From Actinomyces massiliensis 4401292 (GTDB taxonomy: Bacteria; Actinomycetota; Actinomycetes; Actinomycetales; Actinomycetaceae), in contig NZ_JH711482.1 in NCBI RefSeq assembly GCF_000269805.1, positions 460,542 to 524,541 of the forward strand: a stretch of DNA of 64,000 nt, read 5' to 3'. The notes below the pieces were generated by a model, which was not told where the DNA came from, did no database searches, and saw only the letters and a list, made by a program, of their open reading frames with translations. The translations under genes and the position numbers were made by a program. Positions 1-7,883 of this stretch are shown here, one piece after another. The stretch's first letter is position 1. Every line of letters starts with the position of its first letter.

Positions 1-1
1 A

Positions 2-307
2 GTCGAGGACCCCACGCCGGCACCGTCCCCCAGCGAGGACCCGACCCCGGCACCGTCCCCCAGCGAGGACCCCACGCCGGCACCGTCCCCCAGCGAGGAC
101 CCGACCCCGGCACCGTCCCCCAGCGAGGACCCCACGCCGGCACCGTCGGATCCCATGCCGGTGGACAGCGCTACGACTGAGCCGCCGTCAGGCGATGACA
201 CCCCGCTCGCCAAGACCGGGCCCGATAGCCTGATGTTCATGGGCACGTCTGCCGGCATCCTTCTGGCGGGAGCTGTCCTTCTGACTGCTCGCCGTCGTAG
301 CGAATGA
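2..307 (+). CDS. C-terminal part of a sortase-anchored surface protein (LAKTG signal), 5' end outside window
   Basis: The frame is open from the window edge and ends at TGA 305-307, giving 101 visible residues. It begins with Pro/Ser/Glu/Asp-rich decapeptide repeats (SEDPTPAPSP-type), a typical wall-spanning stalk. After a short spacer comes LAKTG at about 305-262 bases before the stop region, then a hydrophobic stretch of about 20 residues (ILLAGAVLLTA) and the basic tail RRRSE. This is a complete cell-wall sorting signal. The LAxTG form, rather than LPxTG, is known as the class E sortase preference in high-GC actinobacteria. The protein is therefore probably secreted and covalently attached to peptidoglycan. 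The N-terminal functional domain lies outside the window, so adhesin, fimbrial or enzyme function cannot be told. Confidence 0.88.
   Translation, partial: VEDPTPAPSPSEDPTPAPSPSEDPTPAPSPSEDPTPAPSPSEDPTPAPSDPMPVDSATTEPPSGDDTPLAKTGPDSLMFMGTSAGILLAGAVLLTARRRSE
5..147 (+). repeat. 30-bp coding tandem repeats (4.8 copies) with 60-bp higher-order pattern
   Basis: Units start at 5, 35, 65, 95 and 125 and each encodes the decapeptide EDPTPAPSPS. Copies 1, 3 and 5 share one synonymous form (CCCACGCCGG) and copies 2 and 4 another (CCGACCCCGG). The array therefore appears to have expanded in 60-bp steps. It probably continues upstream of the window. Confidence 0.95.
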
Positions 308-340
308 CCGAGTGATACTGCTCCATCCGGGAGTATGAGA

Positions 341-374
341 GTGGGCCCCCAGCCTTTTAAGGCTGGGGGCCCAC
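341..374. terminator. Bidirectional intrinsic terminator-like hairpin
   Basis: A perfect inverted repeat has 14-bp GC-rich arms (341-354 and 361-374) around TTTTAA. It sits between the convergent stops of the surface protein and the RNA methyltransferase. Only a short TTCAT follows on the plus strand, so T-tract support is weak, but position and stem strength favour a shared terminator. Confidence 0.8.
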
Positions 375-386
375 TTCATGTACTCC

Positions 387-1850
387 TCAGCGCTTACCGA
401 GCACGGCGATCGTCTCGAAGTGATGAGTATGCGGGAACATGTCCAAAGCGCTCAGCGCGGCCAACCGATAACCAGTTCCCATGAAGATCTTCAGGTCTCG
501 GGCAAGGGCCGCAGGATCGCAGGACGCCATGACAATACGATCCGGGCCGAGGGCCGCGATGGCCTCCACGATCTGACGGCCTGCTCCCTGACGCGGAGGA
601 TCGAGGACAACGACATCGGCGCCCTGCCCACCATCGGGCGTGAAGCATCCCAACTCCGCCACAGAGTCAGGGGTGACCCCACCAGCGAAAAGGCGAGCTC
701 CTTGTTGGGAATGAAGGCTCCGACGGGCATCGCGCACCGCCTGCTCCTTGCCCTCCAGCGAACGCACCGTTCCAGTCAGCATCGCCAGTGGCAACGTGAA
801 CAGACCCGCACCGGCGTACAGCTCGACCACGCGCACGCCCGCCGAAGCAGCTGAATCCAAAGGAGCATCGCCCGCCTTTGTGCCAGCTGCCGTCGGCGCG
901 CTGGACAAGGCTGCGCGCACGATCCGATCTACCAGAACAGCCGGAGCATCGCGGTGAATCTGCCAGAAGCCCTCGGCGTGGACGCTGTAACGCAACTCCC
1001 CCAAGCCCAAACCGGAGGCTCCCACAACCTCCTCGACGCGTCGGCGCCCAGTAACGCGCCCTGTTGGGGTCAGAAGCTGCTCCCATCGCCCAGACGACAG
1101 ACGCACCACCGGATCACCGCTACTCGGCGCAACGGCGTGAACACGCATGCCAGGCCGGTAATGGGCACGCCACAGAGCACGCTCGGTCAGGCCCAGGGCG
1201 CGGATCGTCGACACGGCCAGCGGCAAGGAAGTCACCGGGAGAACCGTTCCTGAGCGGAAGCCGTGCATCCCCGCCAGACCGTCATCCGTGATAGTCAGGG
1301 CGATCCTGGTCCGGGTACCGGTACCGGCCAATCGACGCGCACGCGGATCATCACCGGCCTCCGCAGCCGCCTCGCTCGGCATAGCCTCGACCGGAACCGC
1401 CCCCGTGCCGGCCGCCTCGGGCAGTGCGGCCACGGCCGCCGCGACCTCCTCCCCGCCGATGCGCCGCAGGCAATCGGCCAGCACCCAACGTTTCCAGGTT
1501 CGTTGGGCCGACAGGGCAACATGGCCGAGTTCCCCACCGCCCACTCCCCCGGGGCCGGCCTCACGCCACACCGAGCGAACGCGATCCGGCGAGGCCGACA
1601 GCACCTCGACAGCATCAGCGCGCCAGATCTTGGCGCTCTTCTCAGTCAGTACAGCCCGCACCACCTCACCGGGCAGAGCATGTCGCACGAAGACCACGCG
1701 TCCCGCAGGATCGTCATCAAGGCGGGCCACACAATGCCCACCATGAGCGGGCGAACCCACCCGCAGAATGATCTCCTCGGCTTCACCCGAGGTCTGCAGC
1801 CGCTCAGAGCCGCTGCGCGAACTATGACTGTGCGAACCATAACGGCTCAT
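387..1850 (-). CDS. TRAM-domain class I SAM-dependent RNA (uracil-5) methyltransferase, TrmA/RumA family
   Basis: The 487-residue protein has an N-terminal TRAM RNA-binding domain (about 22-85) and a C-terminal Rossmann methyltransferase domain. The SAM motif VVELYAGAGLFTLPLA, the DPPRQG motif and the nucleophile motif SCDPAALARDL (Cys444) are present, as is a conserved Glu near the C-terminus in HHFETIAVL (about 479). These residues are those that methylate C5 of uridine in tRNA or rRNA in this family. The 4Fe-4S cysteine cluster expected after the TRAM domain in RumA is absent: the equivalent stretch reads AGPGGVGGGELGH. It overlaps the upstream transporter gene by 4 nt (ATGA), so the two are translationally coupled. 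The same pairing occurs in mycobacteria (Rv2689c/Rv2690c). The exact RNA target is unknown. Confidence 0.85.
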   Translation of the reverse strand: MSRYGSHSHSSRSGSERLQTSGEAEEIILRVGSPAHGGHCVARLDDDPAGRVVFVRHALPGEVVRAVLTEKSAKIWRADAVEVLSASPDRVRSVWREAGPGGVGGGELGHVALSAQRTWKRWVLADCLRRIGGEEVAAAVAALPEAAGTGAVPVEAMPSEAAAEAGDDPRARRLAGTGTRTRIALTITDDGLAGMHGFRSGTVLPVTSLPLAVSTIRALGLTERALWRAHYRPGMRVHAVAPSSGDPVVRLSSGRWEQLLTPTGRVTGRRRVEEVVGASGLGLGELRYSVHAEGFWQIHRDAPAVLVDRIVRAALSSAPTAAGTKAGDAPLDSAASAGVRVVELYAGAGLFTLPLAMLTGTVRSLEGKEQAVRDARRSLHSQQGARLFAGGVTPDSVAELGCFTPDGGQGADVVVLDPPRQGAGRQIVEAIAALGPDRIVMASCDPAALARDLKIFMGTGYRLAALSALDMFPHTHHFETIAVLGKR

Positions 1851-3922
1851 TGCGTCTCTCCTGAGCTGGGCGAGGCAGGCAGACGACGGTGACGATCCTC
1901 CCGGCGAACGGCCGCATCGGCATCGGCGATCCCCTGAGCGGTGCGAGCGCGCAGGCCGTGGTGAATGTGGATCTCACCGGGCAGGCCGAGCTGCCAGGGC
2001 ACCGATGCCATCACGACTCCGGGAGTGAACAGCAGGGCCGTCTTGAGCCGCAGCGCAGTCTGATTGTGAAGGATCTGTTCCCACCAGTGGCGCACGAGGT
2101 ACTCGGGCAGGAAGACGACAACCAGGTCCCGTGGAGACTCACGACGCACAGAGCGCACATAGTTGACGATGGGCCGGGTGATGTCGCGGAAAGGCGAGTC
2201 CAGAATGGTCAAGGGCACGGGCAATTCCGCCTCCTCCCACGCGTCCAGGAGCCTGTCCGCGCTGCCGTCGCCGTTGTCCACGGTAACGGCCTCAATGGAA
2301 GTCGGGTACGTGGACTGGGCGTAGGTCAGGGCTCGCAGGGTGGGCTTGTGAAGACGTGAGGCCAGCACGATGGCATGGACATGGGCGGGCAGCACGCGCG
2401 CATCATGGAGATCGGAGATTGCCAGCTCATCGCTCACACGCTGGTAATGGCGGCGAATTCGGCTCATCACCAAGCAGAGGATCGCCATGATGGTCAAGGT
2501 GATCCAGGCGCCGCGGGTGAACTTGGTCGCCAGAACGATGAGCAGCACCAGGCCGGTGCCTCCCACGCCGATGGCGTTGATGATGCGGGAGCGCTGCATA
2601 CGGCCGCGCGCCTTGGGGTCGGTGGCGGTGGTCAACTCGCGCGTCCAGTGGCGGACCATGCCGACCTGCGAGAGCGTGAAGGAGATGAATACGCCGACGA
2701 TATAGAGCTGGATGAGCCGGTTGGTGTCGGCATCGAAACCGACGATGAAAGCGACCGCTCCCAGCCACAGAACGATGATGCCGTTGGAGTAGGCCAGGCG
2801 ATCACCGCGCTGGGAGAGCTGACGAGGTACGAATTCGTCACGGCCGAGCACACTGGCCAGCACCGGAAAGCCGCTGAAGGCAGTATTGGCGGCCAGGAAC
2901 AGGATAAGTCCGGTCACAGCGGTGATGAGGTAGAACATCGGCTTGAAGTCGGCGAAGACGGCCGCTGCGACCTGCCCGATGACCGGATCCTGATGGTATC
3001 CCCGGCCGAGCGGACGGCCGTTGCTGAGCAATTCGGTGGCCGGGTTCTCGACCATATGGACGCCGGCCGCCCCGGCCAGATGGATGATGCTCATGAGCAT
3101 CAAAGCGGCGATAGTGCCCAGCATGAGCAACGTAGTGGCTGCATTGCGGGACTTGGGGCGCTGGAAGCTGGGCACGCCGTTGGAGATCGCCTCGACTCCG
3201 GTCAGAGCAGCGCATCCAGAGGAAAAGGCGCGCAGAATGAGGAAGGCGCCGGCCAGGCCGGTCAGCCCCTGCTCCCATCCGCTCTGCGCGACGACCTCGT
3301 ACGCAGAGCTCTCCGCTCGTCCGAGCGTGCCGGTGACCTCCTGTACCAGGCCGACCACTGCCAGAACGCCGATGGCGGCCATGTACAGATAGGTCGGGAT
3401 GGCGAAGGCACCGCCCGACTCCCGACTCCCGCGAAGGTTGAGCAGTGCCAGGACAGTGGCGATGCCGATGGCGATCTCGACCTTGTGGCCTTCCGCCCAG
3501 GGCACGGCCGCAGCCAGATAGGAGGTTCCCGAGGACACGGATACGGCCACAGTCAGGACGTAGTCGCTCAGCAGTGCAGAAGCCACGAGCAGGCCGGCAT
3601 GCGGCCCCAGGTTGGTCGAGACGACCTCGTAGTCGCCCCCACCGGAGGGGTAGGCGTGAACAGTCTGCCGGTAGGAGGCGACCACCACCACGAGCACGCC
3701 GATGACCGCCAGCGCCACCCACGGGGAGATCACCGTGGCCGCGCTTCCCGCTACGGCCAGGGTGATGAGCACCTCGTCAGGTGCATACCCCACTGACGAA
3801 AGGGCGTCGGAGGCGAAGACCGGCAGAGCGATTCTTTTGGGCAGAAGAGTCTCCCCAAGCGCTCGGCTGGGCACCGGACGCCCGACGAGAAGCCGCTTGA
3901 CACGGTCGGCGAAATCACGCAC
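1847..3922 (-). CDS. APC-superfamily permease, KimA/YdaO-like (probable potassium importer)
   Basis: The 691-residue protein has about 12 hydrophobic segments (roughly 30-470) followed by a soluble C-terminal domain of about 200 residues. It starts at GTG 3922 with the family-typical lead-in LLPKRIALPVFASDALSSVGYAPDE. Some members of this APC branch (KimA of Bacillus) import K+ and have a USP-like cytoplasmic tail. Potassium rather than amino acid transport is inferred because the divergent neighbours are two TrkA/RCK proteins and because this arrangement matches mycobacterial Rv2690c beside ceoB and ceoC. It overlaps the methyltransferase gene downstream by 4 nt. Amino-acid transport remains possible. 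Confidence 0.8.
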   Translation of the reverse strand: MRDFADRVKRLLVGRPVPSRALGETLLPKRIALPVFASDALSSVGYAPDEVLITLAVAGSAATVISPWVALAVIGVLVVVVASYRQTVHAYPSGGGDYEVVSTNLGPHAGLLVASALLSDYVLTVAVSVSSGTSYLAAAVPWAEGHKVEIAIGIATVLALLNLRGSRESGGAFAIPTYLYMAAIGVLAVVGLVQEVTGTLGRAESSAYEVVAQSGWEQGLTGLAGAFLILRAFSSGCAALTGVEAISNGVPSFQRPKSRNAATTLLMLGTIAALMLMSIIHLAGAAGVHMVENPATELLSNGRPLGRGYHQDPVIGQVAAAVFADFKPMFYLITAVTGLILFLAANTAFSGFPVLASVLGRDEFVPRQLSQRGDRLAYSNGIIVLWLGAVAFIVGFDADTNRLIQLYIVGVFISFTLSQVGMVRHWTRELTTATDPKARGRMQRSRIINAIGVGGTGLVLLIVLATKFTRGAWITLTIMAILCLVMSRIRRHYQRVSDELAISDLHDARVLPAHVHAIVLASRLHKPTLRALTYAQSTYPTSIEAVTVDNGDGSADRLLDAWEEAELPVPLTILDSPFRDITRPIVNYVRSVRRESPRDLVVVFLPEYLVRHWWEQILHNQTALRLKTALLFTPGVVMASVPWQLGLPGEIHIHHGLRARTAQGIADADAAVRREDRHRRLPASPSSGETQ

Positions 3923-3980
3923 GACATCGAATCGTACGTCCGCGTTCCGCAGTGTCCAAGGTCAGGAGTACGGTTTTACC

Positions 3981-4646
3981 GTGCACTTCGTCATTATGGG
4001 CTGCGGCCGCGTGGGAGCCTCCATGGCCACTCAGCTCGACCGCATGGGTCATTCCGTGGCCATCATCGACCAATTGTCCGATGCGTTCCGCCGTCTTCCC
4101 ACCGAGTTCAACGGCCGTAAGGTTAAAGGAGTGGGTTTCGACCGAGACGCTCTGGAGCAGGCGGGTATCGATGAGGCCTACGCCTTCGCCGCGGTCTCCA
4201 ATGGTGATAACTCCAACATCGTGGCCGCCCGGGTGGCCCGGGAGCTGTACGGCATCGAACATGTCGTCGCTCGCATCTACGACGCTCGGCGCGCCGATGT
4301 CTACGAGCGGCTGGGCATTCCCACGGTGGCAACAGTGAGGCAGACGGCCGAGCAGATGATGCGACGGATCCTGCCCGGCGGAACAGCGCGGGAGATCGTC
4401 GACGTCTCCGGAGCCGTGGGTCTGGTCCAGCCCGACGTCTCCAGTGCCTGGGTCGGTATGACCATCGGCATGATCGAAGATCGCCTGAACGTCCGAGTCG
4501 CGTGGATCTCACGCGGGTCGACGGCGCTCGTGCCCCGATCTGCGACAGTGCTTCAAGAGCATGACCGGCTCCATCTCGCAGTTGCGACTGACAGGCTCGT
4601 GACTGTGCAACGGGCGCTGTCCCGCCCGCCTGCGAAGGAGGCCTGA
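3981..4646 (+). CDS. ceoB: TrkA-type RCK (RCK_N/RCK_C) potassium uptake regulator, CeoB
   Basis: The 221-residue cytosolic protein begins with a Rossmann NAD-binding motif (VIMGCGRVGASMA, about 3-15), has the conserved Asp after beta-2 (IIDQ) and ends in a RCK_C-like regulatory domain. RCK proteins bind NAD(H) and gate Trk/Ktr channels. Start GTG 3981 is chosen because the frame upstream is antisense to the transporter and family members begin at MxxVIMGCGRVG; AGGAG lies at about 3964. It is followed 3 nt later by ceoC. No TrkH/TrkG channel is visible in the window, so the partner may be the divergent APC permease or a distant channel. Confidence 0.9.
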   Translation: MHFVIMGCGRVGASMATQLDRMGHSVAIIDQLSDAFRRLPTEFNGRKVKGVGFDRDALEQAGIDEAYAFAAVSNGDNSNIVAARVARELYGIEHVVARIYDARRADVYERLGIPTVATVRQTAEQMMRRILPGGTAREIVDVSGAVGLVQPDVSSAWVGMTIGMIEDRLNVRVAWISRGSTALVPRSATVLQEHDRLHLAVATDRLVTVQRALSRPPAKEA

Positions 4647-4649
4647 GCA

Positions 4650-5369
4650 GTGAAGATCGTCATCACCGGCGCCGGCTCTGTGGGCCGCTCCATCGCCCGT
4701 GAACTCATCAGCCACGGTCATGAGGTCACGCTCATGGACCGCTCGCCAGACGCCATGCGCATCGCCTCAGTGCCCGAGGCCGACTGGCAACTCGCCGACG
4801 CCTGCGATGTCGATGCCCTGGCTGAGGCCGGAGCCGGCGAGTGCGATGTCGTCGTCGCCGCGACCGGTGACGATAAGTCCAACCTCGTGACCTCGTTGCT
4901 GTCCAAAACCGAGTACGGCGTGCCCCGAACCGTGGCACGCGTCAACAACCCGAAGAACGAGTGGCTGTTCGACGAAACCTGGGGCGTGGACGTGGCCGTA
5001 TCGACGCCTCGGATCATGACGGCGCTCGTCGAGGAGGCCGTCAGCGTCGGCTCGCTGGTATCGGTATTCACCTTCCACCAGTCCGGCGCCTTCATGCACG
5101 AGCTGACCCTGCCCGACGACTCCCCGGTCATCGGCGAACTCGTCAGCGACGTGGAGCTGCCGCCGCATACGGTCCTGGCAGCCATCCTGCGCGACTACCG
5201 CCCGATCAACCCAGATGGAGACGAGCGCTTCGAGCGCGGCGACGAGTTACTGTTCCTCACTGCCCGAGAGGGAGAGACCTCGTTGTACGAGCTTCCCGAA
5301 CTGTTCACCTCCACCGCCCCCGGGCCCGAGCTCACGCCCAGAAGCGACTCCTCGCCTCTGTCAAGCTGA
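4650..5369 (+). CDS. ceoC: TrkA-type RCK potassium uptake regulator, CeoC
   Basis: The 239-residue paralogue of CeoB has the nucleotide-binding motif VITGAGSVGRSIA at residues 3-15, followed by the acidic residue of LMDRSP. A RCK_C-like domain occupies about 135-220, and the acidic/proline tail is low in complexity. GTG 4650 starts 3 nt after the ceoB stop, with a strong Shine-Dalgarno AAGGAGG at 4635-4641 inside the end of ceoB. The pair probably forms a hetero-oligomeric ring that senses NAD(H) and controls K+ uptake, as inferred for the syntenic mycobacterial pair. Confidence 0.9.
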   Translation: MKIVITGAGSVGRSIARELISHGHEVTLMDRSPDAMRIASVPEADWQLADACDVDALAEAGAGECDVVVAATGDDKSNLVTSLLSKTEYGVPRTVARVNNPKNEWLFDETWGVDVAVSTPRIMTALVEEAVSVGSLVSVFTFHQSGAFMHELTLPDDSPVIGELVSDVELPPHTVLAAILRDYRPINPDGDERFERGDELLFLTAREGETSLYELPELFTSTAPGPELTPRSDSSPLSS

Positions 5370-5419
5370 GCCCCGCTCTGCAGGTCTGCAGGTCGAGAGC
5401 GTGCCCGACCGCTCGGCGA

Positions 5420-6142
5420 TCAGCGATTCGCGCGCTGGGAACTGGGCCGCACGATGAGCCAGGCGAACCAGATGCCCAAGCCGTACAGCGGTAGGCCGAG
5501 CACGACTCGGGACACGCCGAGTGCCCCCAGCGCAGCCTCACCCGCCAGGTAGAGAGGGACTTCCACTAGTAGACGAAGAACGAAGACAGCCGCGAGCACA
5601 CCGGTGGCGATGGCGTAACGCCGTCGGATTCCCGCCCGGGCCGGGTCGGTGCGCCAGGAACTGCCACTCGCAGGGCTCTCAGGACCCTCAGGGCTCTCAG
5701 CGTCTCCCCCACTCGTTGGATGCCACAGTTCCATGAGCACGCCGATCAGCGGCCGGCGCAGCAGCAAAGAGCCCAGGAAGGCGAGCAAGCACACGGCGTT
5801 GATCACCAGTCCGGTGGCGTAGAAATTGGACGCCTGCCCGCTGCGCCAGGCCCATGCGGCGCTCAGCACCGTTACCAGGGCACCACCCGCCACCTGTTTC
5901 AGATTCCGCCGCCGACCGCGCTGGGCGAGTCGCGCGAGAAGGGCCACGCCGCTCACGGTCAGGGAGGCGACAAGTGCTGTGGTCAACGCGGTCGGCGCCA
6001 CCGCCAGAATGACGACGAAAACGAGGATGGGGACCGCGGACTCCAGCACCCCGCGCCAGCCCCCGACCGCGGATACGGCATCAAAGCGCTCGGCGCCCAG
6101 GGCCCCGAGGCCCGAGGCGGACTGGTCGGCGCCAGTTCTCAC
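5420..6142 (-). CDS. DUF3159 integral membrane protein
   Basis: The protein is about 240 residues with five or six hydrophobic segments, beginning with GWRGVLESAVPILVFVVILAVAP and ending VVLGLPLYGLGIWFAWLIVR. This is the DUF3159 family, conserved in actinobacteria next to TrkA and OB-fold genes; its function is unknown. Start GTG 6142 is preferred because GGGAGA lies about 9 nt upstream; ATG 6172 has no visible ribosome binding site. The N-terminal region has a 9-bp repeat (5672-5698, Ser/Pro/Glu/Gly). The start lies 4 nt beyond the stop of the OB-fold gene, so the two are co-transcribed. Confidence 0.85.
   Translation of the reverse strand: MRTGADQSASGLGALGAERFDAVSAVGGWRGVLESAVPILVFVVILAVAPTALTTALVASLTVSGVALLARLAQRGRRRNLKQVAGGALVTVLSAAWAWRSGQASNFYATGLVINAVCLLAFLGSLLLRRPLIGVLMELWHPTSGGDAESPEGPESPASGSSWRTDPARAGIRRRYAIATGVLAAVFVLRLLVEVPLYLAGEAALGALGVSRVVLGLPLYGLGIWFAWLIVRPSSQRANR
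5672..5698. repeat. 9-bp tandem repeat (3 copies) inside DUF3159 gene
   Basis: Three 9-bp units (AGGGCTCTC, AGGACCCTC, AGGGCTCTC) encode a Pro/Glu/Ser/Gly linker in the minus-strand gene. It is one of many 9-bp arrays in the window. Confidence 0.8.
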
Positions 6143-6146
6143 AGAA

Positions 6147-6518
6147 TCATTCTCCCGGTGCGAGGATCTCATACGTCGGGTTGTAGATCGTGGGACGGGG
6201 CCGACCGGCGACAACCATGCCCTCAACCCTCAGATGCACGCCAGGACGTATCCCGGCGATCGATCGGCGTCCGATCCACACCAGATCCACCGACCCAGTG
6301 CCGTCGAAGAGCTGGCCGACCAGGACGGGCTTGTCGGTGGACGGTCTGAAGGTGATGGCCCGCAGCACGCCGGAGACCTCAGACCGCCGGCGGGCCCGAA
6401 GCTCGCCCACGGGCATGGTCCCCCGACGACGGGCCGTGATCGCCTCATCGAGAGCGTCGATATCCTCACGGCTGGAGCGCAGCCTCGAGAATGGCCCCCC
6501 AACAAGCGCGGAGCCCAC
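6147..6518 (-). CDS. Small OB-fold nucleic-acid-binding protein
   Basis: The 123-residue protein ends with a beta-rich OB-fold: SGVLRAITFRP..., VLVGQLFDGTGSVDLVWIGRR, LRVEGMV and YNPTYEIL. It matches the actinobacterial OB-fold family encoded beside DUF3159 and DUF3710 (Rv2694c in M. tuberculosis). The start is GTG 6518, 3 nt after the upstream stop. The fold suggests single-stranded nucleic acid binding; no target is known. Confidence 0.85.
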   Translation of the reverse strand: MGSALVGGPFSRLRSSREDIDALDEAITARRRGTMPVGELRARRRSEVSGVLRAITFRPSTDKPVLVGQLFDGTGSVDLVWIGRRSIAGIRPGVHLRVEGMVVAGRPRPTIYNPTYEILAPGE

Positions 6519-6521
6519 GAT

Positions 6522-7220
6522 TCAGCGGACCTCGGCGATGGTCGGCCCGGGCTCAAGAGGCTCAAGACCGGGAAGATCCTCGGCGGCGGGAGCAGTGCTG
6601 ATCCCGGGGGCGTGAAGCGGAAGAATCTCCCGCGGCGGCCTGGCGGCGCCATCGCGCACAACCACGATGTCGGCGAAAACCCCGCGCAGAACCCGTGAAG
6701 CCGCCTCATCAGTGGCGGCAGGGCCTTGGAGCACGCCGCGCAGGAACCAACGCGGGCCATCGACACCGATGAAGCGGGCCGCTACCGTCCCGTCCCGACC
6801 ATCGGGGGTGCGCACAGGAACATGAGCGAGAATCTCAAGGCCGTGCGGGCCGTCCTCCACGTCGAAACGGGCCCTGGCCCGGTCAAGTTCCGCGGTGATG
6901 TCCTCGCGCAGCTCATTCCAAATGCCTGCGGTGCGCGGCGCCGCGAAGGCACGGAGCTCGAGCGTGGAGCCGGCCAGGACCAGAACGGCGGCCGAAACCT
7001 CCTGACTCGATCCTCCAGGGCTCTCCAAGCGTATCTGCATCCCATCCACGGCGGGAATGCGCAGCGACCCCAAGTCGATCCGCCCCGCGGATCCGGGCCG
7101 CTCCGGCGCACGTGCAGCATCCCAAGGCCCGATGCCACTGTCGGATCCAGGCGCAGCGTCATCGGAATTGATGCTCGGTTCGCTCACGTCGCCTTCCTGG
7201 CGACGGGAGAACAGTCCCAT
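6522..7220 (-). CDS. DUF3710 domain protein
   Basis: The 232-residue soluble protein starts MGLFSRRQEG, the family's usual beginning. The core (about 60-205) contains RIDLGSLRIP, QIRLE, GSTLELRAFAAPR, GIWNELREDITAEL and WFLRGVLQGPAA. DUF3710 (Rv2696c-type) is conserved in actinobacteria and its function is unknown. In relatives the dUTPase gene dut often sits directly upstream, but here the upstream neighbour is DUF4193 and no dut is present. It probably forms an operon with the OB-fold and DUF3159 genes. Confidence 0.87.
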   Translation of the reverse strand: MGLFSRRQEGDVSEPSINSDDAAPGSDSGIGPWDAARAPERPGSAGRIDLGSLRIPAVDGMQIRLESPGGSSQEVSAAVLVLAGSTLELRAFAAPRTAGIWNELREDITAELDRARARFDVEDGPHGLEILAHVPVRTPDGRDGTVAARFIGVDGPRWFLRGVLQGPAATDEAASRVLRGVFADIVVVRDGAARPPREILPLHAPGISTAPAAEDLPGLEPLEPGPTIAEVR

Positions 7221-7286
7221 GAGGATCTCCTTATCGGGGTTATGGTGCTCCGCACTCCACGGGGATGCAGAGGCGCGGGTCTGCGG

Positions 7287-7592
7287 TCAGCCCGCGCAAT
7301 CGGTGCACACCGGCTGACCGGTGGCATCGTCGATATACGCCAACGAGCCGCGATGGTGAACCAGGAAGCACTCGGAGCACGTGAACTCGTCCTCCAACTG
7401 AGGAACGACATGAACGCTCAGCTCCTCGCGGGACAGGTCCGCGCCCGGAAGCTCGAAGCCCTCGGCGACCTCGTTCTCGTCCTCCTCGATAGCCTCCGAG
7501 GACTGATCCTTCTGCCGAGCGGTAAGCTCTTCGATGGAGTCGGACTCAGGCTCGTCGTCGTTCTTGCGCGGGGCGTCGTAATCGGTCGCCAT
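7287..7592 (-). CDS. DUF4193 zinc-ribbon-like protein
   Basis: The 101-residue protein starts MATDYDAPRK, has an acidic middle (EAIEEDENEVAEGFELPGAD), then the two-pair cysteine motif CSEC...CTDC near the C-terminus (about 72-99), which probably binds zinc. This is DUF4193, a small protein almost universal in actinobacteria and reported as needed for growth in mycobacteria. Its biochemical role is unknown. Its promoter should lie in 7593-7883, shared with the divergent sepH. Confidence 0.92.
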   Translation of the reverse strand: MATDYDAPRKNDDEPESDSIEELTARQKDQSSEAIEEDENEVAEGFELPGADLSREELSVHVVPQLEDEFTCSECFLVHHRGSLAYIDDATGQPVCTDCAG

Positions 7593-7883
7593 GGCCTGTC
7601 ACTCTCTCTCGTCGACGGCACTCGATCGGGCTCTCGGGCGGTTCGTGGCTCCGCCGGGACCGGCCATGACACCGAAAACCAGTGGCGGGCGACCCCTCCG
7701 AGCAGGGCACGCGCACCATAGCACCACGCACCGGCTGCGTGAACCAGGCCTGACGGCGATGCGGTAGGGCTCAGGGCGAACAGAGCCACATGCCGGCGTG
7801 CCACACCGGTCGACCTCCCGCAGCCCGCGCGGCGGGGATGGCACGCTGAGCCTGTACGACGGACACGAGGAGGCATATTCCCG

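Noticed and set aside
5-147. Regular 30-bp repeats considered as a CRISPR array
   Set aside because: The units are contiguous without spacers and encode an in-frame surface-protein stalk.
2375-3796. Plus-strand 473-codon open frame
   Set aside because: It lies antisense to the APC transporter, lacks a ribosome binding site and has His/Gly/Gln-rich composition typical of antisense frames.
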